In this document: piece by piece, positions 8,979-17,224 of the stretch | Position numbering within the stretch: the stretch's first letter is position 1 | How the letters are laid out: each line of letters opens with the position of its first letter | DNA from: Roseovarius sp. | Lineage (GTDB): Bacteria; Pseudomonadota; Alphaproteobacteria; Rhodobacterales; Rhodobacteraceae | Assembly (NCBI GenBank): GCA_026709325.1 | Contig: JAPOTF010000125.1 | Location: 1-46,709, forward strand | DNA length: 46,709 bases | Reading direction: 5' to 3' | Notes under the pieces: model-generated | The model's input: the letters and a program-made list of their open reading frames with translations, nothing else | Database searches by the model: none | Told to the model about the DNA's origin: nothing | Position numbers and translations under genes: made by a program

Positions 8979-9860
8979 TTATGCTTTTTCCTGATCAAGT
9001 TCTCGGATTCGATCAGCGAGTTTTTCCATAATTCTAACTTCTATCTGCCGTACGCGCTCACGGCTGATTTTTAACTGGCGTCCGATTTCATCCAAAGTAA
9101 CAGGTGGTTCATCAAGCCTTCGCTGAGTGAGAATTTTTTTCTCGCGCTCATTTAGAATTCCCATTGCTTCGCCAAGCAAGCTCTTCCTATAATCCAGTTC
9201 GTCCTGTTGTTCGAATTTAGCGGCATGATCGGCATCATCATCCGCAATCCAATCCTGCCATTCAACTGTGGATCCGTCATCGTTTCCAATACGGGCGTTA
9301 AGCGACGCATCACCGCCTGACAACCTTTGATTCATCGAAATTACATCATTTTCTCCAACGCCAAGGTCACGGGCAATCCTTTTTACATTCTCCGGGCGCA
9401 TTTCTCCATCTTCCAAGACACCAATTCTGGCCTTGGCTTTTCGCAGATTGAAAAACAGCTTTTTCTGTGCGCTTGTGGTTCCGAGCTTAACAAGCGACCA
9501 ACTGCGCAGAATATACTCCTGGACACTTGCTCGTATCCACCACATTGCGTATGTGGCGAGGCGAAACCCCTTGTCCGGATCGAAGCGCTTTACCGCCTGC
9601 ATCAAGCCCACATTGGCTTCGGAAATAATTTCGGCAGCTGGTAGCCCGTACCCCCGATATCCATTGGCAATTTTTGCCGCAAGACGTAGATGCGATGTAA
9701 CCAATTTGTGGGCGGACTCTCTGTCTTGATCCGCAACCCATCTTTTGGCCAACATGTACTCCTCTTGAGGATCAAGCAGCGGAAATCTGCGTATCTCTTG
9801 TAGATAATTATTCAATCCGGACTCTGGCGATGGTACCGGAAGGTTTGCATAACCGCTCAT
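8979..9860 (-). CDS. rpoH: RNA polymerase sigma-32 factor RpoH
   Basis: This alternative sigma factor directs core RNA polymerase to heat-shock and stress promoters. The 293-residue protein has region 1.2/2 (NNYLQEIRRFPLLDPQEEYMLAKRW), the core-binding YGLPAAEIISEANVGLMQAVKRFDPDKGFRLATYAMWWIRA and the RpoH box QKKLFFNLRKAK, which distinguishes RpoH from other group-3 sigmas. The C-terminal region-4 helix-turn-helix is VTLDEIGRQLKISRERVRQIE. A strong GAGGAAAG precedes the ATG. It lies downstream of rluD on the same strand, in the order often seen in Alphaproteobacteria. Some members of this group have two rpoH copies; only one is in this window. Confidence 0.95.
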   Translation of the reverse strand: MSGYANLPVPSPESGLNNYLQEIRRFPLLDPQEEYMLAKRWVADQDRESAHKLVTSHLRLAAKIANGYRGYGLPAAEIISEANVGLMQAVKRFDPDKGFRLATYAMWWIRASVQEYILRSWSLVKLGTTSAQKKLFFNLRKAKARIGVLEDGEMRPENVKRIARDLGVGENDVISMNQRLSGGDASLNARIGNDDGSTVEWQDWIADDDADHAAKFEQQDELDYRKSLLGEAMGILNEREKKILTQRRLDEPPVTLDEIGRQLKISRERVRQIEVRIMEKLADRIRELDQEKA

Positions 9861-9996
9861 GGTCTTTCCTCCTCAACGCTCAACCGAATTACATATAGGC
9901 ACTCTCAATTTATTTTCAAATTCACCGCCTGAAAATGTTATGGTCTGTTGCAGTAATGTGAAAATTTCTTTCTTCATAAACTTATGCTGATTTGTT

Positions 9997-11028
9997 TCAG
10001 TGTTGGCTTTTTATCGTTTCAGCAAGATTTGACATGTCATCGGGCACAGGTGCCGAAAACCGCATCCACTTCCCATTCACCGGATGCTCAAATCCAAGTT
10101 CTGAAGCATGAAGAGCTTGCCGGGAAAACCCGTCCACCATAGACATAACCGCCTCGGAAAACGCTTTTCGAGGAAGTCGGCGGCGAGTGCCATAAACCTG
10201 GTCACCAATCAGGGCATGACCCGCATAAGCCAGATGAACACGTATCTGGTGGGTTCGACCTGTTTCAAGACGACATTCCATCATTGATATAGCGGGCGGA
10301 TTGCCGAATATCTCCAAAACGCGAGTTCTTGTCACGGCATTTCTTCCACCGTCAAACACCACGGCCTGACGTTTTCGGCAATTTCGATGTCTTGCGATCC
10401 GCGTTGAAATTTTCATCACATTCCCGGCCTCAAAATCAATGCCCCGCAATCCTCGCAGTCGGGCGTCACCGGCATAGGGAACTCCGTGCGCAAGACAAAG
10501 ATACCTGCGTTCCACGCTGTGTGATTTGAACTGCTCCGCAAGGCCGCCATGAGCAATTTGCGACTTTGCCGCAACAATCACGCCACTGGTGTCCTTATCT
10601 ATTCTGTGAACTATGCCGGGCCTTTTTTCTCCGCCAATCCCGGAAAGGGAATCACCGCAATGCGCCATAAGGGCATTAACCAGAGTACCATCGCGATTCC
10701 CGGGAGCGGGATGAACAACAAGTCCCGCGCGCTTGTTTAAAACAATTATTTCACGATCCTCATATAATATATCCAATGGTATTTCCTGTGCCATCAGGGT
10801 CGTTTCACACAGCTCGGGAATGCTGATTTCAATAATATCCGCCTCGGCCACCTTAGCCGATATGTCTGTAGCAACATCGCCGTTTAACTTAACATGCCCG
10901 TTGGCAATCAGCTTTGCCAAACGAGTCCTTGACAGTGTCGCCTCTTCTGGGACATCCCTTGAAAGCGCCTTATCAAGGCGTTGCGGCGGATTTGCCGCAA
11001 TTTGGAATTTTAGCCGGGTGGCGCTCAT
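9997..11028 (-). CDS. rluD: RluA/RluD family ribosomal pseudouridine synthase
   Basis: The enzyme isomerises uridines of 23S rRNA (helix 69 in the RluD archetype). An S4-like RNA-binding domain occupies residues about 15-75 (TLSRTRLAKLIANGHVKLNG), followed by the catalytic domain with IVHRIDKDTSGVIVAAK near 140, which carries the conserved catalytic Asp. The C-terminal LETGRTHQIRVHLAYAGHALIGDQVYG is the second hallmark. The 343-residue length fits RluD. Its ATG (11028-11026) overlaps the ATG of the divergent DUF6476 gene in a CATG, so the two messenger 5' ends must overlap. Confidence 0.92.
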   Translation of the reverse strand: MSATRLKFQIAANPPQRLDKALSRDVPEEATLSRTRLAKLIANGHVKLNGDVATDISAKVAEADIIEISIPELCETTLMAQEIPLDILYEDREIIVLNKRAGLVVHPAPGNRDGTLVNALMAHCGDSLSGIGGEKRPGIVHRIDKDTSGVIVAAKSQIAHGGLAEQFKSHSVERRYLCLAHGVPYAGDARLRGLRGIDFEAGNVMKISTRIARHRNCRKRQAVVFDGGRNAVTRTRVLEIFGNPPAISMMECRLETGRTHQIRVHLAYAGHALIGDQVYGTRRRLPRKAFSEAVMSMVDGFSRQALHASELGFEHPVNGKWMRFSAPVPDDMSNLAETIKSQH

Positions 11029-11341
11029 GACAGAAAATCCCCAAACGCATCAGCCGGTTGACCCGAACCTCGTAAAATACCTTCGTGCAATGGTAACGGT
11101 CCTTACAACAGTGATGATTGTCGGATTCTTAATTATTGTATTTCTGTTTGTCACTAAATTTTCCAGCGCCTTCAGTCCCTCACTGCCCGATTCAATCACT
11201 CTTCCCGACGGTCAAAAACCAACAGCCTTTACTCAGGGAGACAACTGGTTTGCGGTTGTAACCGAAGATAACAGCATTGTTATATTCGACAGAAAAACCG
11301 GAGAGCCACTCCAGATAATGAAAATACTCGGCACTCCATAA
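11027..11341 (+). CDS. DUF6476-type single-pass membrane protein
   Basis: This 104-residue protein has an N-terminal Pro-rich start (MTENPQTHQPVDPN) and one strong membrane span (residues about 24-45, VTVLTTVMIVGFLIIVFLFV). A periplasmic-side domain follows, rich in short strands (FAVVTEDNSIVIFDRKTGEPLQ), reminiscent of a propeller blade. Small proteins of this type sit divergently beside rluD in Rhodobacterales, and the architecture agrees with DUF6476 as I recall it. The function is unknown. The frame is open further upstream, but the ATG at 11027 fits the family N-terminus and the divergent overlap with rluD. Confidence 0.75.
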   Translation: MTENPQTHQPVDPNLVKYLRAMVTVLTTVMIVGFLIIVFLFVTKFSSAFSPSLPDSITLPDGQKPTAFTQGDNWFAVVTEDNSIVIFDRKTGEPLQIMKILGTP

Positions 11342-11952
11342 AACCCTCCTCCGATTATATATCTTGATGGTTTTATGTTCTGACTTCGTCTCGAAATTGT
11401 TAATGTAAGCGTTTGGATATCCATATTTAATGATGGATACGATACAAGCCGGATGGAGTTCTAAATCGCTCGGAACTCATCTTAAAACGAATGGGAGTTA
11501 GATGGGGAATCGGCGCATTTGATGAATTTAATCCTCAAATCTTCTGTAATTATCGAATAAAAACTGAATGGGTTAAAAGCATTGACAAGGATGCAGATTG
11601 ATCAATCCGCTCTATTGCCCTGTGTATTCGTCTCCTGAACGACATTAGCGCTTCGCGGTCTTCAGGATATTCGTTGATGTTTTGTACACCTTTCATGTGC
11701 CCCTCAAAGACACCTCAATTGCGCTTAATGAGTTCTGGCATGGCACAGATATTCCGATATGCGGTCAATGTCTTTCGATACTATATGCTTGATCGGGATA
11801 TCAAAGCCTGCGCTGTAAAATTACTCAACATAAATTGCCAGGACGGTAATGGCAAATATTCTGCAACCTGATGATTTCATTACATCAAAGTTTTGGATTC
11901 CGCCCAACCTGCTGAAGTTATATCAGCTATAGTCACATGGCAATTTTAATGA
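11342..11952. other. Intergenic region, nothing recognised
   Basis: About 610 bases lie between the DUF6476 gene and tRNA-His. Short frames exist (a 65-codon one at 11674-11871) but show no domain, no good ribosome-binding site and no coding bias. No terminator with a clear T-run, repeat or RNA fold was recognised. Confidence 0.4.
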
Positions 11953-12029
11953 TGGTACCGCCTCCCCGGCTCGAACGGGGGACCTCTTGATCCACAATCA
12001 AGCGCTCTAACCTACTGAGCTAAGGCGGC
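11953..12029 (-). tRNA. tRNA-His (GTG), A73 type without G-1
   Basis: The minus strand folds as a 77-base cloverleaf with encoded CCA. Acceptor GCCGCCT pairs with AGGCGGT (first pair G1:U72), the D arm is GCTC/GAGC, the anticodon stem CTTGA/TCAAG encloses TTGTGGA with anticodon GTG, and the T arm CCCCG/CGGGG encloses TTCGAGC. The discriminator is A73 and the base before position 1 is T, not G. Most bacteria encode G-1 and C73. The A73, no-G-1 form is a documented peculiarity of many Alphaproteobacteria and co-evolved with a divergent HisRS. This supports the taxonomic placement. Confidence 0.95.
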
Positions 12030-12153
12030 ATTGGAACAAACACTAACCGCAACAGTTATCCATTGCAAGCATTCTCAAACACCCGACCACAAGAATTCTT
12101 GCCAAACTTTTCAAAGATCATTACCTGCCTCTGTAACATTGCTGGAGACTGTC

Positions 12154-12342
12154 ATGGGCATAAACACCGAGCGAAACATTGATGCAAGTCTGCGAATTGG
12201 CCCTACCGATAGAGGGATGGTCAGGTTGTTTGTTGTCGCCGACGGCAAGGAAATACCTATGGATTTCGACCCTGAAGACGCGCGTGAAATCGCCGAGGAG
12301 ATCCTTGCTTCCGCCAAGACCGCCGCAAATGGCAAATCATAG
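12154..12342 (+). CDS. DUF6324 family small protein
   Basis: This 62-residue acidic protein starts at an ATG preceded by GGAG. The sequence runs MGINTERNIDASLRIGPTD, then a strand-rich part (GMVRLFVVADGKEIPMDF), then a helix (DPEDAREIAEEILASA). This matches the pattern of the DUF6324 proteins found next to mmcB in Rhodobacterales as I recall it. The function is unknown. The frame is open upstream to 12031, but those residues would begin directly beside the tRNA-His and look non-coding. Its stop overlaps the 3' end of the convergent mmcB gene by six bases. Confidence 0.75.
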   Translation: MGINTERNIDASLRIGPTDRGMVRLFVVADGKEIPMDFDPEDAREIAEEILASAKTAANGKS

Positions 12343-12792
12343 TTTAGGATCAATGTGCATTTGCAGACGCATCGCCGCATGACGGGCAAATTTACGAACG
12401 AGCACATTGCGTCTGGCTGCGGATAGTTTTCGCCTGGAAGCCATGCGGATGATTTCGGCCCCGTAGGAATCGGCAATCATTATTCCCGTGTGTTCAGGAA
12501 GAAGATCCACGGGAAACTCCAGATCAACCGCCCAGAAATACCCATCGCACCAATCCAGATATTCATGCCACTTGTTGTCGGACATGAAATCCGCCCGACC
12601 CGATTTGCATTCGACAATCCATAATTCTCCCTTTGGACCAAGCGCCATTACATCAACTCGCCTGCCCTTTGCAGGTGCAAACTCATCAATGGTGGCGTAA
12701 TTGCAACTGCGCAGGTATCGGCAAACGCCACGCATCAAAAGCCGGCCCGTTTGCTGTCCGTTGCTTTGGAAATGGTAGTTCTGATCGATCAT
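12337..12792 (-). CDS. mmcB: MmcB-family DNA repair putative endonuclease
   Basis: MmcB is a mitomycin-C/UV resistance protein first described in Caulobacter, with a PD-(D/E)XK nuclease-like fold. The 151-residue protein keeps the expected core: GRRVDVMALGPKGELWIVECKSG, with Asp47 and the E-x-K of VECKSG around residue 63, then the D-F-x-x-D-x-K-W segment (DFMSDNKWHEYLDWCDGYFW) and PVDLLPEHTGIMIAD. The last 40 residues are basic. It is convergent with the DUF6324 gene with a six-base overlap. Caulobacter mmcB is LexA-regulated, but no clear GTTC-N7-GTTC or GAAC-N7-GAAC box was seen just upstream here. Confidence 0.85.
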   Translation of the reverse strand: MIDQNYHFQSNGQQTGRLLMRGVCRYLRSCNYATIDEFAPAKGRRVDVMALGPKGELWIVECKSGRADFMSDNKWHEYLDWCDGYFWAVDLEFPVDLLPEHTGIMIADSYGAEIIRMASRRKLSAARRNVLVRKFARHAAMRLQMHIDPKL

Positions 12793-13164
12793 GAATTTTC
12801 ACTCCAGCGGATGCGCCGTTTGCGCAAATTGATACCCGCCCCAAATGCAGCTCCAAAAAACGATGAACATGGGCGCTTTAGATTAACCTCCCATAGCATA
12901 GATCAATTAATGGCATCGAATATACTACTCATCGCACTCTGTAGATCGCATCAATAATATTTGCTCGCGATGAACCAGTTCACGAGATATCCTGTTTTTG
13001 CACCGCCGGATCAAATGACGTTCCATCAAACTGGTAATGGAATGAGGTTGACGGCAGATATATCGTCCTTTGCTTTTTAATCTGCAATCTTGAGAATGAT
13101 AGTGGTGACTGCCGACATCAACTTGTGCGTTTTTCACAACATTGTTCAGGCTCTTGTTTATGGA
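12793..13164. other. Non-coding stretch upstream of mmcB
   Basis: About 370 bases lie between the mmcB start and the end of a broken gene. A 70-codon minus-strand frame (12925-13137), rich in His, Arg and Cys, lies directly downstream of the broken gene but has no family I recognise. No RNA fold or repeat was identified. It presumably holds the mmcB promoter. Confidence 0.4.
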
Positions 13165-13497
13165 TTATTCCCTGATGGCTAAGGGTGTCGGACGTTTCGC
13201 GCGATCTCTCATGTCCGAATGAATGGCCCCACCATTAAACTTCCACCATTCGGATTCGAGTCTTTGCATGGCTGCGCCATGTTCACTGGCTTCTGCAGAT
13301 TTGCGGTCTGCGAATATGACAAGTCACCGCGAAAAAATTCCGCCGCTTTCATATTTGGAATTTATTGCTTTTCCCACTGCTCGCGGATGTGCAACTCCGA
13401 GTTCCTGCGCGACATACCCGCAAGTGACGACTTCCCCATATGCTAAATTCGACACGAATTCCATTATCTCCCTGCCTCTGCCTTTTTCGATGGGCAC
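13165..13497 (-). pseudogene. Broken stand-alone MGMT/ATL-like gene
   Basis: Reading the minus strand from GTG 13497 to TAA 13165 gives 110 codons with one in-frame TGA at 13326-13324. The first part has the winged-helix block YGEVVTCGYVAQELGVAHPR with AVGKAI. The second part runs HGAAMQRLESEWWKF then GGAIHSDMRD. Both halves align, with one two-residue gap, to the N-terminal domain of the peptidase fusion at 6598 (YGHIAEKL, GVGAAI, GAAKEKLKSENWEFLG, TIHPSMR). The TGA aligns with the Trp of the fusion's PCWRV loop, and the preceding two residues are Ser-Arg instead of Pro-Cys. Neighbouring genes use TGA as stop, so recoding is unlikely. A decayed paralogue, probably through TGG to TGA plus other changes, is the best reading. 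Confidence 0.6.
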
Positions 13498-14093
13498 TTC
13501 TTCCTCATTCTCTTTTCCGGACCCATTGTTCAGGGCATGACTGAAATGCCAACGCTAAACGATTTCGGCCGCGGCAGGTACCAGGATTTCGACCCAACAC
13601 TCGTCAATTGGCGTTGAGAAACAAAAAGCAACGATCCCAGCAAGTGGCGCAAACCGGCATACGCAACCGGATTTAAAAACATCAAATGCTTGCATGATTT
13701 TTTCACATGAATTATACGGCCATGTTAATGGCGGGTTCTGCCCTTCACGTGCCAGGTAAATATTCCAGTGGCCTTAATCAATTCCAAGGGAGTTGGCTCT
13801 GTTCGGATCGTGGTCCGATTACCTGACGCCCACCTGTTAAAGCAGGTCCTTGGGAATTAAAATCCACACGGATGCGCGCGGTTCCGCCAGTTTTATTCCC
13901 ATCAAAAGACCGGGCAAATCGAAACCGAAAATATGCATTCGAAAGTCTGGAAAATGATCCTTCAAAACATGGCGACCATTTTCCGAACGATATGAAAACG
14001 GGAAATATCTGGTTGCCACCAGTCGCGGGTTTATGGCATTTTTTGGCCTGCCGGACTATCAAATCGACTGTAATGCAATTTGAGGATAACCTG
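13498..14093. other. Region upstream of ribB
   Basis: About 600 bases lie before ribB. The ribB frame is open back to 13872, but those 74 codons lack family similarity and the family N-terminus fits ATG 14094. On the minus strand, 13837-14019 has a compact open frame (GFDLPGLLMGIKLAEP) that could be a remnant of a gene; it has no start signal and no family. I looked for an FMN (RFN) riboswitch ahead of ribB and did not find its conserved blocks. Confidence 0.4.
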
Positions 14094-15245
14094 ATGTCAC
14101 ATATCAAGGCATACGAGAGACCCGGTCCCGTTGAATTGGAATTGAACAAGGCAATCTCCTCGACGCAGGAAATAATCGAGGAGGCGCGTGCGGGCCGCAT
14201 GTTCATTCTTGTTGATCATGAAGATCGCGAGAACGAGGGAGATCTGGTCATTTCCGCTGAATTTGCAAACGCCGAAGTAATTAATTTCATGGCGACACAT
14301 GGTCGAGGTCTCATATGCCTTTCAATGACATCTGAAAGGATCGACCGCCTTGGATTGCCAATGATGGCCGCGCGCAACTCGTCTCGGCATGAGACGGCAT
14401 TCACCGTGTCGATTGAGGCCAGGGAAGGCGTGACAACCGGAATCTCGGCGGCCGATCGCGCATTGACCATTGCAACCGCGATAAATGAACAGAACACAAT
14501 GGCGTCTCTCGCCACACCGGGTCATATATTCCCCGTGAAATCCAGAAAAGGCGGTGTCCTGGTCCGTGCGGGCCATACGGAGGCGGCCGTGGACATTTCA
14601 CGACTTGCCGGACTGAACCCCACCGGCGTTATTTGCGAAATAATGAACAAAGACGGCACAATGGCCAGATTGCCCGATTTAATCGAATTCGCAAAAACGC
14701 ATGATCTTAAAATCGGGACAATATCCGATCTGATTACTTATCGGCACAAACACGACAACCTTGTTCAGGAAACGCGAAGAGAAAACGTCAATTCCTGCCA
14801 TGGCGGATCTTGGGTTATGCGCATTTTCACCGATCAGATTACCGAAACCGAACATGTGGTTCTTGTCAAAGGCGACATTGCCACCCCGGAGCCGGTTCTC
14901 GCGCGCGCGCACGCTTTGAACGCGCTTGAGGATGTGCTGGGAATTGGTCTGGCTTTGAATGAAACCCGACCATCGGGAAAACTGCCCCGCGCCATGGAGA
15001 TAATCGCCAGCGAGGGACGCGGCGCCATATTCCTGTTTCGCCAGCCCCGGCCCAGTCTTGCCCGCGAAATGGAGGAGGATGACGGTCCCAGGACGATAAA
15101 GCAAACCGGACTCGGGGCTCAGATAATGTCTACCATGGGTCTTCATGAACTCGTTCTGCTTACAGACAGCCCCGAAACACGCTATCTCGGCCTTGATGCC
15201 TATGGAATCAGCATAGTGGGAACACGCCCTCTCAATGACGGATAA
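14094..15245 (+). CDS. ribB: 3,4-dihydroxy-2-butanone 4-phosphate synthase with degenerate GTP cyclohydrolase II domain
   Basis: The N-terminal domain (about residues 18-220) converts ribulose 5-phosphate to dihydroxybutanone phosphate for riboflavin synthesis. It has the catalytic loop VDHEDRENEGDLV near 42, MATHGRGLICLSM, the HETAFTVSIEA block and RAGHTEAAVDISRLAG. The C-terminal 160 residues follow the RibA fold (MRIFTD, EHVVLVKGD, PVLARAHALNALEDVLG, RGAIFLFRQ, LGAQIMSTMGL) but lack the three zinc cysteines of GTP cyclohydrolase II. Cyclohydrolase activity is therefore not expected, as in other alphaproteobacterial RibB proteins with this layout. The start at ATG 14094 follows GAGG at eight bases. 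It heads a ribB-ribH-nusB unit. Confidence 0.92.
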   Translation: MSHIKAYERPGPVELELNKAISSTQEIIEEARAGRMFILVDHEDRENEGDLVISAEFANAEVINFMATHGRGLICLSMTSERIDRLGLPMMAARNSSRHETAFTVSIEAREGVTTGISAADRALTIATAINEQNTMASLATPGHIFPVKSRKGGVLVRAGHTEAAVDISRLAGLNPTGVICEIMNKDGTMARLPDLIEFAKTHDLKIGTISDLITYRHKHDNLVQETRRENVNSCHGGSWVMRIFTDQITETEHVVLVKGDIATPEPVLARAHALNALEDVLGIGLALNETRPSGKLPRAMEIIASEGRGAIFLFRQPRPSLAREMEEDDGPRTIKQTGLGAQIMSTMGLHELVLLTDSPETRYLGLDAYGISIVGTRPLNDG

Positions 15246-15250
15246 AAACC

Positions 15251-15745
15251 ATGTTTGAACACAATAAACTGGAAAGACTGGCAATTGACGGCCCAAAGAG
15301 TGTTCTTGTGGTGAAGGCCGGCTTTAATGAAGACATTGTAAACATGCTCCATGAGGGGGCGGAAGAGGAAATCGAGGCGTGGGGTGGCAAAAGTGAAGTC
15401 GTTACCGTTCCGGGCGCACTGGAAATTCCAACCGCCATAAGCATCGCCGAACGTGAATTGAGCTACAACGCCTATGTGGCCCTCGGATGCGTCATCAGGG
15501 GCGAAACAACGCACTACGAGACCGTGTGCAATGAAAGCTCGCGCGGAATAATGATGCTTGGCTTGCAGGCGGCATGCATCGGCAATGGCATTCTGAATGT
15601 GGAAAACATCGAGCAGGCGATTGCGCGAGCCGACCCCGGGAAAATGAACAAGGGAGCCGAAGCGGCGGCGGCGGCACTGTATTTGCTTCATCACAAAACT
15701 GAACTGATTAAACGCCGAAAAGCCAAAGGCGTGGTTCGGTTTTAA
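15251..15745 (+). CDS. ribH: 6,7-dimethyl-8-ribityllumazine synthase
   Basis: RibH condenses the ribB product with 5-amino-6-ribitylaminouracil in riboflavin synthesis. At 164 residues it has the expected active-site blocks: VVKAGFNEDIV, with the aromatic position after the first strand, VPGALEIPTAISIA near residue 56, LGCVIRGETTHYETVCNESSRGIM near 80-103 (catalytic His in THYE), and GKMNKGAEAAAAAL at the C-terminus. It starts five bases after the ribB stop, so the two are surely cotranscribed. The middle NEXXTG-like region reads IGNGILNVENIEQAIAR, a divergent form of the usual GxLTxExxxQA. Confidence 0.92.
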   Translation: MFEHNKLERLAIDGPKSVLVVKAGFNEDIVNMLHEGAEEEIEAWGGKSEVVTVPGALEIPTAISIAERELSYNAYVALGCVIRGETTHYETVCNESSRGIMMLGLQAACIGNGILNVENIEQAIARADPGKMNKGAEAAAAALYLLHHKTELIKRRKAKGVVRF

Positions 15746-15771
15746 CATGACATAAATCGTGACAGACCGCG

Positions 15772-16251
15772 ATGAGCAATCTATCAGGCAATCAGAAACG
15801 CAAAATGCGCTCCCTTGCGAGACTCTACTCGGTTCAGGCGCTTTTCCAACTTGAACATTCAGGGCAATCCGTTGACACGGTTTATTGCGAGTTCATTGAA
15901 CACAGGGTTGGACAGGAGATTGACGATGGCATCGTTATGGCTGAAGGCGATACCGGCCTTTTTTATCTTCTCATAAATCAGGCGGTAAACTGGCAGGCAA
16001 AGATTGACCAGATGATCGATCATGCGCTTGTGGCAAAATGGCCAATCAGCCGCATAGATCCAACTCTTCGCGCGCTGTTCAGGTCGGCAGGCGCCGAACT
16101 TCTTGAATGCGACACGCCACCACAGGTGGTCATCTCGGAATACGTCAACATTGCCAGAAGTTTCTATCCAGAAGGGAAGGAGGCAAAATTTGCCAATGCC
16201 ATCCTTGACCACATGGCTCATGAAGCAAAACCCGAGGCGTTCGCAAATTAA
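15772..16251 (+). CDS. nusB: Transcription antitermination factor NusB
   Basis: NusB with NusE/S10 binds boxA RNA and supports antitermination of rRNA operons. The 159-residue all-helical protein has the family's start (RSLARLYSVQALFQLEHSG), the middle DQMIDHALVAKWPISRIDPTLRALFRSAGAELL and the terminal PPQVVISEYVNIARSFYPEGKEAKFANAILDHMA. All match the NusB signature in order. It follows ribH after 26 bases, the common ribH-nusB arrangement, and is convergent with lipB about 50 bases on. Confidence 0.93.
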   Translation: MSNLSGNQKRKMRSLARLYSVQALFQLEHSGQSVDTVYCEFIEHRVGQEIDDGIVMAEGDTGLFYLLINQAVNWQAKIDQMIDHALVAKWPISRIDPTLRALFRSAGAELLECDTPPQVVISEYVNIARSFYPEGKEAKFANAILDHMAHEAKPEAFAN

Positions 16252-16300
16252 TGCACGACAAAAGAACGCGCAATTCAAATCGCGAAATGAGATAATACCG

Positions 16301-16951
16301 TCATGCACCAAAAACCTCGCAAAAGGTTTTTTTCAGCGCAACGTCAAGATCATCCATGGTTGCGGCAAGCCCCAGGTCAACAAGACTCGTCACTCCATGT
16401 TCAGAGATTCCGCATGGCACAATGCCACTGTAATGACTGAGATCAGGTTCGACATTAATTGAAATCCCGTGAAAGCTGATCCATTTGCGCAAGCGTATCC
16501 CGATGGCGGCTATCTTGTCTTCCCGCAACGCGCCCGTTGCGGTCGGCGGTTTGTCTTTTCTAACCACCCACACACCGATACGGCCTTCGCGAACTTCACC
16601 GATGACATTGAACTGATCCAGGGTGGCAATCACCCATTCCTGAAGCCGCCTTACAAACAGGCGGACATCATGGCCTCTTCGCCCCGCATCCAACATGACA
16701 TACGCGACTCTCTGACCCGGCCCGTGGTAGGTGTATTGCCCTCCCCGCCTGGAATTATGCACCGGAAACTTCAACGGTTCTATAAGATCTTCAGGCTTTG
16801 AGGATGTGCCCGCGGTATAAAGCGGCGGGTGCTCCACCAGCCATATCAGTTCACTTTCGCGGTTTTCCAAAATGGCGGAAACGCGGCGGTCCATGAATTC
16901 GCAGGCAGCGGTGTATTCGGTTAGGCCATTTGATTTTAAGAATTTCACCAT
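16301..16951 (-). CDS. lipB: Octanoyl-[acyl carrier protein]:protein N-octanoyltransferase
   Basis: LipB moves octanoyl from ACP to lipoyl domains, the first step of endogenous lipoate synthesis. The 216-residue protein shows [19 protein letters not shown], the [21 protein letters not shown] block, [26 protein letters not shown] with the conserved Lys near the active site, and [13 protein letters not shown] with the catalytic Cys. The ATG at 16951 is preceded by GGAG at eight bases; a GTG at 16981 in frame lacks such a site. It is convergent with nusB. lipA is not in the window. Confidence 0.92.
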   Translation of the reverse strand: MVKFLKSNGLTEYTAACEFMDRRVSAILENRESELIWLVEHPPLYTAGTSSKPEDLIEPLKFPVHNSRRGGQYTYHGPGQRVAYVMLDAGRRGHDVRLFVRRLQEWVIATLDQFNVIGEVREGRIGVWVVRKDKPPTATGALREDKIAAIGIRLRKWISFHGISINVEPDLSHYSGIVPCGISEHGVTSLVDLGLAATMDDLDVALKKTFCEVFGA

Positions 16952-17080
16952 TCTGATGGCTCCAGGACGCATTTCAGTCACTTATTTGGCCGTTTCCGTT
17001 GCAATTGTCAAAAATGCCATAAGTTTTCTCTTCACAACTGCGTATGAATCCCGTATACCCACGCAACCTGCCTATTCTTT

Positions 17081-17167
17081 GCGGCCGTGGCGGAATTGGT
17101 AGACGCGCAGCGTTGAGGTCGCTGTGGGGTAACACCCGTGGAAGTTCGAGTCTTCTCGGCCGCACCA
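17081..17167 (+). tRNA. tRNA-Leu (GAG)
   Basis: An 87-base cloverleaf with encoded CCA. Acceptor GCGGCCG pairs with CGGCCGC, the anticodon stem CAGCG/CGCTG encloses TTGAGGT (anticodon GAG, reading CUC/CUU), and a long class-II variable arm (TGGGGTAACACCCGT) precedes the T arm with TTCGAGT. A73 is the expected leucine discriminator. A decayed methyltransferase/IS region begins directly after it, so its 3' end may have served as a past insertion point, though no repeated attachment sequence was found. Confidence 0.95.
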
Positions 17168-17224
17168 TAAATTCAAAAAATCCTTTTTAACTCTCTGCTA
17201 TTAATGAATTTATCATTCTGGAGA

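Noticed and set aside
12793-12900. LexA box before mmcB
   Set aside because: No pair of GTTC or GAAC half-sites at seven-base spacing was found; only isolated GTTC occurs inside the coding start.
13546-13617. 23-codon plus-strand micro-ORF (MPTLNDFGRGRYQDF...)
   Set aside because: The peptide looks protein-like, but there is no ribosome-binding site and it overlaps nothing conserved. It is too short to support.
13870-14093. FMN (RFN) riboswitch ahead of ribB
   Set aside because: The conserved blocks of the element were looked for and not found.
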